From NCBI RefSeq assembly GCF_030652775.1, contig NZ_JAUSPS010000054.1, positions 1 through 53,348 on the forward strand: 53,348 nt of DNA, read 5' to 3'. Below the pieces are notes generated by a model. The model was not told the DNA's origin and searched no databases. It saw nothing but the letters and a program-made list of their open reading frames with translations. Within the stretch, counting starts at the first letter, position 1; each line of letters starts with the position of its first letter. This document shows positions 41,893 to 50,167 of this stretch, in pieces. Source of the stretch: Acetobacterium sp. (GTDB lineage Bacteria > Bacillota > Clostridia > Eubacteriales > Eubacteriaceae). A program made the position numbers and the translations under genes.

Positions 41893-44616
41893 ATGATGGA
41901 TTTTAAAAATAAACGAATAAATCAAATGCTCAAGAATTTTATCATAATCTTTGTGCCGGGATTACTTATTGTGGCGGTTTTGGCGGGGATCTTTATTAAT
42001 ATCAATATTGAAAACAGCAAAAATATTATTAAAATCAGACAACTGAACAATAGCGAGATTGTCAGCGTCAATGTCAATTCGATCTTTGAAGATATCAAGT
42101 CAGACGGAAATATTATTCTGAACTCCAGTGAAATTAAGGCTTATGTGGCTAATGCCGCAGAGGTCAACAATCAAAATGAACTCAAACGAATTTTTTCCAA
42201 TATGATGATCAATAAAAAAATCTATGATTCAATCCGGTTTGTCGGCGTCGATGGCTATGAGAAGGTACGGGTGAATGCGGCCGATAATGGCACCACCGCT
42301 GCCGTAGCGGATAGCGAGTTAGAATACAAAGGCGATCAGTTCTACTTTGCAGAAGGAATGAAACTTAACGCCGGCGAGCTTTTTATTTCGCCCATGGATT
42401 TAAGAATGAACGGTGAGGAAGTCGAAATGCCTGTCAAACCAGTGATGCGACTGGTATTGCCGGTATTTAATGATCAGAACGAGCGTCAGGGAATGCTGGT
42501 TTTGAACTATCTGGCCCAAAATATGTTGGATCAAATCGAGAATTATTCAAAAAGCAACATGGATATGAAAATTTTGCTGTTAAATGATGACGGCTATTAT
42601 TTATTAAGTGAGAACAGCGACAAAGACTTTTCGTTTGTGTACGCCGATCAGCAGGGCGTTTCATTCAGTCAGGAAAATCCCGAAATCTGGCAGGCTATTT
42701 TGAATAGTGGCAGCGGATATTTTGATGATGGCAAAGATCTTTACTTTTATGCCCCCATTTATCCCCTCCAAGGTTATCGGAATCTCCATTGGGTGCTGGT
42801 TGGTGCCGCGCCGTTAGATGTTCTGGGTGTTTTTGCCAACGAGGATAACCGCACTATGGTGCTCATTGCGGCTCTATTGGTTCTTGTTTTAGGCATCATC
42901 AGCCTGGTTGTGTCCTGGTTATTGCTGATCAAAAAAGAAGCCAGCTCACGAGAAAAAATAACCGACGGTATTTTCAAAAATTCCAAAGAAGGAATCATGA
43001 TTATGGATGCCGAAATGCGGATTGTCTATATCAATAAGGCGTTCTCAAGCATTACCGGCTATCCCGAAGATGAAGTCATGGGTCAGAAACCCATTGATTT
43101 CAAGTCAGGGGTGAAGCTGAGAGAAGTCTACAGTAATATCTGGAAAACCGTCAACAAAGACGGCAATTGGCAGGGTGAAATTGTCGATGAAAGAAAAGAT
43201 GGTACCACCTATCCCAAATATATTACCATCTCAAAAATATTTGACAGTAAAAGTGATACCTTAAGTAATTATCTGGAGGTTTTTGAAGATTTAACCAATA
43301 TCAAAATTGCCGAAGAGGCCATCAATAAAATTAAACATTACGATGAGGTCACCGGATTGCCAACCCAGGCGCTTTTTGAAATTAAAACCCGGGAATTCAT
43401 CAAACAATACGATAGCTTGGCCATCATTATCCTTCAGGTTACAAATTTTAACGCCCTCTATGATAATTTAGGAAAAAAATCTGGGACTATTTTAATCAAT
43501 GAAGTATCCCAGCGGATCCAGACATTTCTAAGAGATGAGGATCTTTTAGGGATTTTCCACAAAGACCAATTCATCATCGCCCGGATCAAGAGCAGTGATA
43601 AACTGGAAATGGGACATCTGATGAATAAAATGATGACCTATCTCAAAGAGCCGGTTGAAATAGAAAACGAGCGGGTTTATTTAAATGTGTCCATTGGCAT
43701 CGCCGTTTTCCAGGAAGACAGCGCCGATCTGGAAAAACTCATTGAATACGGAAATATTGCCAAAAACTATGCCCTTCAAACCGGTGACAACACTTATGTA
43801 TTTTACGAAAAAGAAATCAAAGATAACTATCTTAATAATCTGAAGCTGGAAACAGAATTGCGAAGTGCACTTGAGAAGAACGAACTCAGTTTAGCCTATC
43901 AGCCGCAAGTTCAGGTTGAGACGGGAGAAATCATCGCCAGTGAGGCGCTGCTGAGATGGAAAAATCAGAACCTGGGACAGGTAAGCCCGGGGCAATTTAT
44001 CCCAGTGGCAGAAAGAACGGATTTAATCATCCCGATCGGGAATTGGGTTTTGGAAGAAGCCATAAAACAAAACAAAAAGTGGTACGATATAACGAACAAA
44101 AAAATTGTCGTGGCGGTGAATTTATCCCCCATTCAATTCAAAAAATCAGACCTGCCGCAGATCATTAAAGATCTTCTGGAAAAATACCAAATGCCGGCAG
44201 AATTATTGGAAATTGAGATTACTGAAGGTATTCTGGTGGAAAATATCGAAGGACTCAGCGGCCAGTTGGAGAAGATCAAAGCCCTGGGGGTGAAGGTGGC
44301 CATCGATGATTTTGGAACTGGATATTCATCATTAAAATACCTTCAAAATGTCAATTTTGACAAACTGAAAATTGACCGGGAATTTATCAAAGATTATCCG
44401 CAAAATGATACCGGAAACATTGCCAAAACGATTCTCCATCTGGCTGCGCAAATGGACATCAATGTGATTGCTGAGGGGGTTGAAACCCGCGAACAGTTTT
44501 TGTTTTTAAAAGAAAACAACTGTCAGGAAATTCAGGGCTATTATTTCCATAAACCGCTGTCGGTAAGGGACTTTGAAACGCTGATAACAGAGAGTCGTTC
44601 GGGCAGCGAGGATTAA
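41893..44616 (+). CDS. Membrane Cache-PAS-GGDEF(degenerate)-EAL cyclic-di-GMP phosphodiesterase
   Basis: 907 residues. Membrane helix 1 (~12-34), extracellular Cache-type sensor (~35-315), membrane helix 2 (~319-343), PAS domain (~355-470; SKEGIMIMDAEMRIVYINKAF), a GGDEF-like domain (~475-640) whose active-site loop reads HKDQF (residues 556-560) and so should not make c-di-GMP, and an EAL domain (~650-895). The EAL domain looks intact: SEALLRW (E684), ELEITEG, AIDDFGTGYSSLKYL, KIDREFIKD, AEGVET and QGYYFHKP. Predicted to hydrolyse c-di-GMP in response to an external signal. Starts ATG 41893 or 41896. Own promoter. Confidence 0.92.
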   Translation: MMDFKNKRINQMLKNFIIIFVPGLLIVAVLAGIFININIENSKNIIKIRQLNNSEIVSVNVNSIFEDIKSDGNIILNSSEIKAYVANAAEVNNQNELKRIFSNMMINKKIYDSIRFVGVDGYEKVRVNAADNGTTAAVADSELEYKGDQFYFAEGMKLNAGELFISPMDLRMNGEEVEMPVKPVMRLVLPVFNDQNERQGMLVLNYLAQNMLDQIENYSKSNMDMKILLLNDDGYYLLSENSDKDFSFVYADQQGVSFSQENPEIWQAILNSGSGYFDDGKDLYFYAPIYPLQGYRNLHWVLVGAAPLDVLGVFANEDNRTMVLIAALLVLVLGIISLVVSWLLLIKKEASSREKITDGIFKNSKEGIMIMDAEMRIVYINKAFSSITGYPEDEVMGQKPIDFKSGVKLREVYSNIWKTVNKDGNWQGEIVDERKDGTTYPKYITISKIFDSKSDTLSNYLEVFEDLTNIKIAEEAINKIKHYDEVTGLPTQALFEIKTREFIKQYDSLAIIILQVTNFNALYDNLGKKSGTILINEVSQRIQTFLRDEDLLGIFHKDQFIIARIKSSDKLEMGHLMNKMMTYLKEPVEIENERVYLNVSIGIAVFQEDSADLEKLIEYGNIAKNYALQTGDNTYVFYEKEIKDNYLNNLKLETELRSALEKNELSLAYQPQVQVETGEIIASEALLRWKNQNLGQVSPGQFIPVAERTDLIIPIGNWVLEEAIKQNKKWYDITNKKIVVAVNLSPIQFKKSDLPQIIKDLLEKYQMPAELLEIEITEGILVENIEGLSGQLEKIKALGVKVAIDDFGTGYSSLKYLQNVNFDKLKIDREFIKDYPQNDTGNIAKTILHLAAQMDINVIAEGVETREQFLFLKENNCQEIQGYYFHKPLSVRDFETLITESRSGSED

Positions 44617-44754
44617 AGAAAAATAACCCTTCATATGATATGATTAGCCATTAAGTCAGATTCATAAAAAAGAATTTGCCAAAATAAAAAATGCTGTGAT
44701 TGATGGCAATTGTTTCGATGATCCCTTTTGCAACGTCATTGTGGGGAAGAAACG
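44617..44754 (+). other. Intergenic stretch with a short coding-like fragment before dxs
   Basis: The frame from 44648 to the TGA at 44756-44758 is open for 36 codons, with a protein-like composition (KKEFAKIKNAVIDGNC... ending VGKKR) but no start codon with a ribosome site. Its stop overlaps GTG 44755, a possible dxs start. May be a gene remnant or chance. I see no clear promoter here. Confidence 0.3.
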
Positions 44755-46656
44755 GTGAAAGGATTCAAAGTGAAGCAATTAAAAAACATTTTGTCCCCCC
44801 AGGATTTAAAGCATCTGTCAGATGCAGAACTCCAAAATCTGGCGGGGGAGCTACGCAATAGAATTTTAGAAACGGTATCAAAAAATGGTGGCCACCTGGC
44901 TTCAAATCTCGGTATCGTTGAAACAACCCTGGCGATCCACCGGGTTTTTGACACTCCCGAGGATCAAATTGTTTTTGATGTCGGGCACCAATGTTATGCC
45001 CATAAATTAGTAACTGGGCGACAGCAGGAATTTGACACCCTGCGGCAGTGGAACGGAATCTCCGGTTTCACCAATCGCAAAGAGAGTGACAAAGACGCTT
45101 TTGGAGCCGGCCACAGCGGCACCTCGATATCGGCGGCGCTGGGTCTGGCCACGGCCAATCAGCTAGACAGTAAAGATAATTATGTTATTGCCGTAGTCGG
45201 GGATGGCTCATTCACCAATGGGATGATTTACGAAGCCTTAAATAATTGTAACAAAAAAAACCTGCGCCTGATTATTATCTTGAATGATAATGAAATGTCG
45301 ATTTCTGAAAATGTCGGCGGACTGTCTAATTATTTATCAAAAATCAGAAACAGTCAGAATTATTTTAATTTAAAGCATCAGACTCAGTCGTTTTTACACA
45401 AAATACCCTTAGTCGGGGATGGCCTGGTTGAAGGCACCCGAAAATTTAAAAAGCACATTAAAAAACGGGTCGTTGCCGAGAACTTCTTTGAACATCTTGG
45501 TCTTGATTACCTGGGGCCGGTTGATGGTTGTGATCTCAAAAAACTGGAATCGGTGCTTGGCGAAGCAAAAAGCAAAACCAGTTGCTGTCTGGTTCATATC
45601 CACACGGTTAAAGGTAAGGGCTATCCTCATGCTGAGGAACATCCGGAAATGTATCACTCTTCAGGGCCCTTCGACCGAGCTAAAGGGATTGAAAAAAAAG
45701 CATCAGAGAACAGCTTTTCAACCGCATTTGGGAAAATAATGGTTGAAGCCGCCAATAGTAATGACTCCATTTGTGCCATTACCGCCGCCATGACTGGTGG
45801 CACTGGCCTGGATAAATTTAGCCAGACCCATCCCCAGCGTTTTTACGATGTGGGGATCGCCGAAGAACACGCCGTTACCTTTGCTACTGGTCTTTCGGCC
45901 AATGGCAAGACCCCGGTCTGTGCTATCTATTCAACCTTTGTCCAACGGGTCTATGATCAACTGATTCATGATGCGGCGATTCAAAAGCTGCCGTTGATTA
46001 TGGCTCTGGATCGCTGTGGACTGGTGCCTGGCGACGGGATTACCCACCAGGGTATTTACGACTGCTCCTATCTATCTTCGATCCCGGGAATGGCGATCTA
46101 TAGCCCGGAAACCTATGACGAAATGAAACAGAGTTTTAAGCAATGCTTTGAGCGCAAAAATCTGGCCGTCATCCGCTATCCGAAAGGAGCTGAGCAGCAA
46201 TACGATCGCAGCGGTTTTATGGACTGCGGGGAGTTCAGTTATCAGGATTTTGAAGCAACTGGCGAAGACTTTGAGGATCCCGAAATTGTGATCCTGACCT
46301 ATGGCCGAATTACCAAAAACGCCTATGATGCAATTCAATTATTAACAGCAAACAAGCGGATCCGGTTAATTAAACTGGTCAAGGTTTACCCGCTGCAGAT
46401 CGAAAAAATCTGCTCACTAATGGGACAACCAAAGCTTGTTTATATTCTGGAAGAAGGCATCAGAAGTGGTGGAATCGGCGAAAAACTGGCGGCCGTATTT
46501 GCTCAGAACGAAGATTTCAGACCGGGAAAGATCCGCATTCGCGCCATCGAAAACCCCTTGATGGAACAGGGCGATCTCCCTGCTTTGTATGACTGCTGCG
46601 GTTTTTTACCAGCACAGCTTGCCGACGAAATTATGGAAATATTGGGAAATAAATAA
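44755..46656 (+). CDS. dxs: 1-deoxy-D-xylulose-5-phosphate synthase
   Basis: 633 residues; thiamine-diphosphate enzyme condensing pyruvate and glyceraldehyde 3-phosphate, first step of the MEP isoprenoid pathway and a source for thiamine and pyridoxal. Family motifs: NGGHLASNLGIVE, FDVGHQCYAHKLVTGR, GAGHSGTSISAALGLA, the ThDP-binding VVGDGSFTNGMIYEALNN, YDVGIAEEHAVTFATGL (catalytic Glu) and DRCGLVPGDGITHQGIYD. GDGSFTNGM differs mildly from the usual GDGALTGGM. Start uncertain: GTG 44755 (GGGGAAG upstream) or GTG 44770 (AAAGGA upstream); both precede the conserved SPQDLKHLSDAEL. Confidence 0.94.
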   Translation: MKGFKVKQLKNILSPQDLKHLSDAELQNLAGELRNRILETVSKNGGHLASNLGIVETTLAIHRVFDTPEDQIVFDVGHQCYAHKLVTGRQQEFDTLRQWNGISGFTNRKESDKDAFGAGHSGTSISAALGLATANQLDSKDNYVIAVVGDGSFTNGMIYEALNNCNKKNLRLIIILNDNEMSISENVGGLSNYLSKIRNSQNYFNLKHQTQSFLHKIPLVGDGLVEGTRKFKKHIKKRVVAENFFEHLGLDYLGPVDGCDLKKLESVLGEAKSKTSCCLVHIHTVKGKGYPHAEEHPEMYHSSGPFDRAKGIEKKASENSFSTAFGKIMVEAANSNDSICAITAAMTGGTGLDKFSQTHPQRFYDVGIAEEHAVTFATGLSANGKTPVCAIYSTFVQRVYDQLIHDAAIQKLPLIMALDRCGLVPGDGITHQGIYDCSYLSSIPGMAIYSPETYDEMKQSFKQCFERKNLAVIRYPKGAEQQYDRSGFMDCGEFSYQDFEATGEDFEDPEIVILTYGRITKNAYDAIQLLTANKRIRLIKLVKVYPLQIEKICSLMGQPKLVYILEEGIRSGGIGEKLAAVFAQNEDFRPGKIRIRAIENPLMEQGDLPALYDCCGFLPAQLADEIMEILGNK

Positions 46657-46678
46657 AAAACGGCGTAAGCCGTTTTTT
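46657..46678. terminator. Bidirectional terminator between dxs and the regulator gene
   Basis: AAAACGGC (46657-46664), 4-base loop, GCCGTTTT (46669-46676), with T/A tails on both strands. It abuts both stop codons. Confidence 0.88.
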
Positions 46679-47630
46679 ATATTTCCGCAATAATATTGCC
46701 CATTTCTTCGATGTAATAGCCGTCGATGCCTTCAAATTCCAGCCGGAATTCTTCGGAACGGAGAATTTTAATAATCGTCTGAACCGGAGCCGAGTTGAAA
46801 TCTTCCTTCTTAATGACCAGTTCATAACGTTCTTTTTGTAGCGGGATAAAATCAATGTCCTTAATCTGGCTGGCCACTTTTTCCTGTCCCACGGCCACAT
46901 CTGCTCCACCCCGGCCAACCGTGCTGGCAACGGCAAAGTGAGATTGGCTCTCGCGCAGATAGCCGTTAATTGAAGCGCCGTTGATCCCCAGCAGGCGCAG
47001 GTGCTCATCCAAAAGGATCCGTGATCCTGAGCCCTTTTCGCGGTTAATGATGGTCAGATTCGGCTGGGCCAGATCAGCCCAGGTGTGAATGTTTTTGGGA
47101 TTGCCTTTGGCCACATAAAAACCCTGAATCCGGGCGGTCAGATGGATAATAATGGTGGGAACGCCTGGCAGCAGGCGCCGTACATAAGGCAAATTATAAT
47201 CGCCGCTGTCGCCATCCCAGAGATGGGCAGTAGCAACTTGAACATTACCCTGATAGAGCGCAACCAGGCTGTTATAGCTACCAATATAAGATCGCAGGGT
47301 ACGGGTTCCCGGTGCTTGCTTTTCAATATGACTGGACAAAACATCCAACATCAAATCCTGCCCACAGATAATAAAATCATTCCCCGAAAAGGTCGGGATT
47401 GTCTGGACTAAGGATGGTTGAGAAGGATTGATTACGGATCCCGCCAGCGGTTTCTGAATGCATTTGGAGCTGGCAATGTATTCTTCCACGTCGCTGAGCG
47501 TAAAGCGAACCTTTCGGCCGACCTTATAGGAATTCAATTCGCCCCGTTTGATCAACTCATAAACTGTATTCTTGGCTATCTTAAGGATGTCAGCAACATC
47601 TTGAGCGGTTAAAGCGGTGTTATTTTCCAT
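46677..47630 (-). CDS. Excisionase-type HTH regulator with periplasmic-binding-protein-like sensor domain (COG1910 type)
   Basis: 317 residues. N-terminal MerR/excisionase-like HTH (residues 5-53: LTAQDVADILKIAKNTVYELIKRGELNSYKVGRKVRF), then a PBP-like domain (about 85-300: FIICGQDLMLDVLSSHIEK, LYQGNVQVATAHLWDG, INREKGSGSRILLDEHL, GGADVAVGQEKVA). Such proteins are thought to sense molybdate/tungstate or related oxyanions. The HTH is close to that of the adjacent 47814-48335 gene. ATG 47630 follows GGAG (47637-47640, minus) by six bases. Convergent with dxs; its promoter is part of a mirror-image pair. Confidence 0.88.
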   Translation of the reverse strand: MENNTALTAQDVADILKIAKNTVYELIKRGELNSYKVGRKVRFTLSDVEEYIASSKCIQKPLAGSVINPSQPSLVQTIPTFSGNDFIICGQDLMLDVLSSHIEKQAPGTRTLRSYIGSYNSLVALYQGNVQVATAHLWDGDSGDYNLPYVRRLLPGVPTIIIHLTARIQGFYVAKGNPKNIHTWADLAQPNLTIINREKGSGSRILLDEHLRLLGINGASINGYLRESQSHFAVASTVGRGGADVAVGQEKVASQIKDIDFIPLQKERYELVIKKEDFNSAPVQTIIKILRSEEFRLEFEGIDGYYIEEMGNIIAEI

Positions 47631-47661
47631 ATTCATCTCCATGTCGTTAGTTATTAAATGA

Positions 47662-47690
47662 ATTATAACACGTTTCATCACGTTTGACAA
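47662..47690 (-). promoter_or_regulatory. Promoter of the HTH-PBP regulator gene
   Basis: Minus strand: TTGTCA (47685-47690), 17-base spacer, TATAAT (47662-47667). The -35 and spacer lie within TTTCATCACGTTTGACAA (47673-47690, plus-strand reading), which is repeated inverted at 47713-47730. Confidence 0.75.
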
Positions 47691-47712
47691 TTTGCAATTT
47701 TAGTTATATTGA

Positions 47713-47741
47713 TTGACAAACGTGATGAAAATTATTATAAT
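47713..47741 (+). promoter_or_regulatory. Plus-strand promoter facing away from the regulator gene
   Basis: TTGACA (47713-47718), 17-base spacer, TATAAT (47736-47741): close to consensus. No plus-strand gene follows; the transcript would read antisense to 47814-48335. The -35/spacer sequence mirrors the minus-strand promoter at 47662-47690. Confidence 0.6.
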
Positions 47742-47758
47742 AGGAAAAAATAGAAAAT

Positions 47759-47798
47759 AATCCGTTATATAACGTTTCGAATCGTTATATAACGGATT
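47759..47798. promoter_or_regulatory. Twin CGTTATATAACG palindrome (ModE-like operator) or weak terminator
   Basis: Perfect 16-bp inverted repeat AATCCGTTATATAACG (47759-47774) / complement (47783-47798) with 8-base centre. Each arm holds the 12-bp palindrome CGTTATATAACG (47763-47774, 47783-47794), reminiscent of the CGTTATAT..ATAACG half-sites of E. coli ModE operators. On the minus strand it is followed by a T-rich stretch, so it could also end the 47814-48335 transcript. Confidence 0.6.
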
Positions 47799-47813
47799 AT
47801 GGTAATGAAATAC

Positions 47814-48335
47814 TTATTTATAAACATTGATGGACATCGTTTTAAAAACCGCATAAAGATCGCAGCCCTTGGTGATGTTCATGCTTTCCATTGACTTTTT
47901 AGTGATCAATGACATCAACGGAATACCGATGTCCAGGACAATTTTGACACCGTCTTCATTTGCAATAAGATCCACCACGGTGCCTTTGAAAATATTTCGG
48001 GCACTGCTGGTAAATGGTTCAAGGCTAAGAATAATATCCTCTGGCCGGATGGAAAGCTTCACTTCTCCGGTTAAATCGGTATGAACGTGGATGTTGACAT
48101 CATCAATTTTGACGAATTGTTCATCTTGTTCCTCAAATACCGTTCCCTGATACTGATTGGCTGAACCCTTTGACTTTAATAAATAGTTTTCGAACTGGGA
48201 CTGGGAAATACGCAGATGCTTGCCCAGACGATGCGCATCAAGATCCCCCCGTTTGATCATCTCGTAAACTGTGTTTTTAGTTATTTTGAGTTTTTTGCTG
48301 ATTTCTTCTGGGGTGAATAAAAGTTCGTCATTCAC
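47814..48335 (-). CDS. Excisionase-type HTH regulator with TOBE/Mop molybdate-binding domain
   Basis: 173 residues. HTH at 5-53 (LFTPEEISKKLKITKNTVYEMIKRGDLDAHRLGKHLRI), a linker, and a C-terminal Mop/TOBE domain (about 110-173: SARNIFKGTVVDLIANEDGVKIVLDIG...LITKKSMESMNITKGCDLYAVFK) as in ModE and molybdate ABC ATPases, where it binds molybdate or tungstate. GTG 48335 is supported by AAGGAGG (48344-48350) eight bases upstream. Divergent from modABC, so it likely controls them. Confidence 0.92.
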   Translation of the reverse strand: MNDELLFTPEEISKKLKITKNTVYEMIKRGDLDAHRLGKHLRISQSQFENYLLKSKGSANQYQGTVFEEQDEQFVKIDDVNIHVHTDLTGEVKLSIRPEDIILSLEPFTSSARNIFKGTVVDLIANEDGVKIVLDIGIPLMSLITKKSMESMNITKGCDLYAVFKTMSINVYK

Positions 48336-48460
48336 TATGATCGCCTCCTTCTGATTGTTGTTTTATTGACTAATTGCGAGATCATAAAAGCTTCAATTTA
48401 TTTTTGCATTAAAATAGACAGCGAAGCTGACAGCCATATCGCAATTGCATGGTTGTTTCT

Positions 48461-48488
48461 ATTATAACCAATCTCAGGTGAATGTAAA
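48461..48488 (-). promoter_or_regulatory. Promoter of the HTH-Mop regulator gene
   Basis: Minus strand: TTTACA (48483-48488), 16-base spacer, TATAAT (48461-48466). This leaves a ~120-nt leader (48336-48455) that contains an 8-bp inverted repeat AATTGCGA (48372-48379) / TCGCAATT (48439-48446) and CAGCGAAGCTG. It does not match the Moco riboswitch as far as I can see. Confidence 0.55.
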
Positions 48489-48549
48489 AGAAATAAAACA
48501 GTCTGAAGAGGTTATTTAAAGAAAAACTGATATCGATGTACTGAAAAAA

Positions 48550-48592
48550 AACAGAATAATCATTTGACTTGAACAATTCTGTTTTGTATAAT
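48550..48592 (+). promoter_or_regulatory. Promoter of modABC with a candidate operator
   Basis: TTGACT (48564-48569), 17-base spacer, TATAAT (48587-48592). An inverted repeat AACAGAAT (48550-48557) / ATTCTGTT (48576-48583) brackets the -35 box and could be a regulator site. Confidence 0.7.
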
Positions 48593-48647
48593 GAAAAATA
48601 ATCAAACACAATAAAACATAACTAAAGAAAGAAAAAGGAGAAAAGTG

Positions 48648-49442
48648 ATGAAGTTGTTTAAAAAAGGAATTGTCTTAATCGCATTGTTGTCTATGGTTTT
48701 TGCACTGGCAGGGTGTCAGCCAGCAGCCAAGGAGGAAGCGAAGTCTGAACCGGTAGCATTGACCATTTCGGCGGCAGCTAGCTTGAAAGATGCGATGGCA
48801 GAAATCCAGACGTTGTATTTAAAAGAAGCGCCTGATACGACCTTAACCCTTAATTTTGGATCATCCGGATCGCTGGCTCAGCAGATTCAGCAAGGCGCAG
48901 AGGTAGACGTCTTTATGTCGGCATCATCAAAGGAAATGAATAATGTCAAGGATGCGGGATTTATGAATGACAACACAGTAAAAAACATACTGGGAAATGA
49001 AATTGTTTTGGTTGTTCCTAAAGATTCAACAACGACCATTGCCGATTTTGCCCAGGTGGTCGATCCAGCCATTACAAAACTAGCGTTAGGGGAACCGTCA
49101 AGCGTTCCAGCTGGTCAATATGCAGTTGATGTGTTTACATATTATAATGTCATGGATCAAATTTCAGACAAAGTTATTTATGGAAAAGACGTAAAAGAGG
49201 TTTTAACCTGGGTTGAAACTGGAAATGTCGATGCTGGAGTCGTTTATTCCACTGATGCCAAAATATCAAAGACGGTAAAAATTGTTGCAACAGCTCCACC
49301 GGAATCCCATAAGGCGATTGTTTATCCTGCCGGGGTTGTAAAAGCCAGTACAAATGCAGATGCAGCATCGGCTTTTGTAGACTTTTTAAGTACCGCTGCA
49401 GCCAAAGAGATTTTTGTTAAATATGGTTTCACAACCTTATAA
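48648..49442 (+). CDS. modA: Molybdate-binding lipoprotein ModA
   Basis: 264 residues. Lipoprotein signal with lipobox LAGC (Cys23). Family features: LTISAAASLKDAMAEIQTLY, FGSSGSLAQQIQQGAEVDVFMSAS, LGEPSSVPAGQYAVDVF and VETGNVDAGVVYSTDAKI, with Ser residues of AAASL and SGSL expected to hold the oxyanion. Extracellular binding protein for ModBC. ATG 48648 is seven bases after AAGGAG; GTG 48645 is too close. First gene of modABC. Confidence 0.95.
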   Translation: MKLFKKGIVLIALLSMVFALAGCQPAAKEEAKSEPVALTISAAASLKDAMAEIQTLYLKEAPDTTLTLNFGSSGSLAQQIQQGAEVDVFMSASSKEMNNVKDAGFMNDNTVKNILGNEIVLVVPKDSTTTIADFAQVVDPAITKLALGEPSSVPAGQYAVDVFTYYNVMDQISDKVIYGKDVKEVLTWVETGNVDAGVVYSTDAKISKTVKIVATAPPESHKAIVYPAGVVKASTNADAASAFVDFLSTAAAKEIFVKYGFTTL

Positions 49443-49471
49443 CATTCGATACAAAATGATTATTGAAGGGG

Positions 49472-50164
49472 GTGATTAGAATTAATTTCGATTTTTCGCC
49501 AGCATGGATATCAATTAAGGTTACTTTGACAGCAACGGTCGTAATCTTTTTTCTGGGTCTCATCATTGCCTGGTTAATGACAAATTATAATGGTAAGTGG
49601 AAGGGATTAATCGATAGCATTCTAACGCTCCCTCTTGTCCTGCCACCGACCGTAGCAGGATTTGCCATTCTTTTGCTGATTGGGAAAAATGGCCCGGTTG
49701 GAAATTTCCTGGAAATATTTGGGGTCAACATTATCTTTTCCTGGTATGCGGCTGTGATTGCGGCCATCGTGGTGGCCTTTCCCCTGATGTACAAAACCAC
49801 CATGGGAGCCTTTGACCAAATTGATCCGAATCTTCTCAGTGCGGCCAGAACGCTGGGAGCCTCAGAAGCCAAAGTATTCTGGCGGGTAGCTGTTCCGGTT
49901 GCCAGACCGGGGATCGCCGCCGCCACAGCGCTGACCTTTGCCCGTTGTCTCGGCGAATTTGGAGCCACCCTGATGGTGGCTGGCAGCATTCCTGGAAAAA
50001 CCGAAACCATCCCCATTGCCATCTATTTTGCCACCCAGGGCGGAGAGATGCAAGTAGCGCTGATCTGGGTACTGATTATCTTTGCTATTTCGTTAACGGT
50101 GCTGGTTATTAACAATTATTGGGAAAGTCATAAAAAGAAACAGCAACGGGGGTTTGGAGGGTAA
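49472..50164 (+). CDS. modB: Molybdate ABC transporter permease ModB
   Basis: About 230 residues with five membrane helices and the cytoplasmic loop AARTLGASEAKVFWRVAVPVARPGI (the EAA-like ModC contact), followed by ARCLGEFGATLMVAGSIPGKTETIPIAIYFA, typical of ModB. The start is doubtful: GTG 49472 lies inside the SD-like AAGGGGGTGAT (49466-49476), whereas a start about eight bases after it would be ATT 49481 (giving NFDFSPAWISIKV). TTG 49463 is the only other option. modC starts three bases after the stop. Confidence 0.93.
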   Translation: MIRINFDFSPAWISIKVTLTATVVIFFLGLIIAWLMTNYNGKWKGLIDSILTLPLVLPPTVAGFAILLLIGKNGPVGNFLEIFGVNIIFSWYAAVIAAIVVAFPLMYKTTMGAFDQIDPNLLSAARTLGASEAKVFWRVAVPVARPGIAAATALTFARCLGEFGATLMVAGSIPGKTETIPIAIYFATQGGEMQVALIWVLIIFAISLTVLVINNYWESHKKKQQRGFGG

Positions 50165-50167
50165 TCG

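Noticed and set aside
48336-48455. Molybdenum-cofactor riboswitch in the leader of the HTH-Mop gene
   Set aside because: I see an 8-bp inverted repeat but not the conserved elements of that riboswitch.
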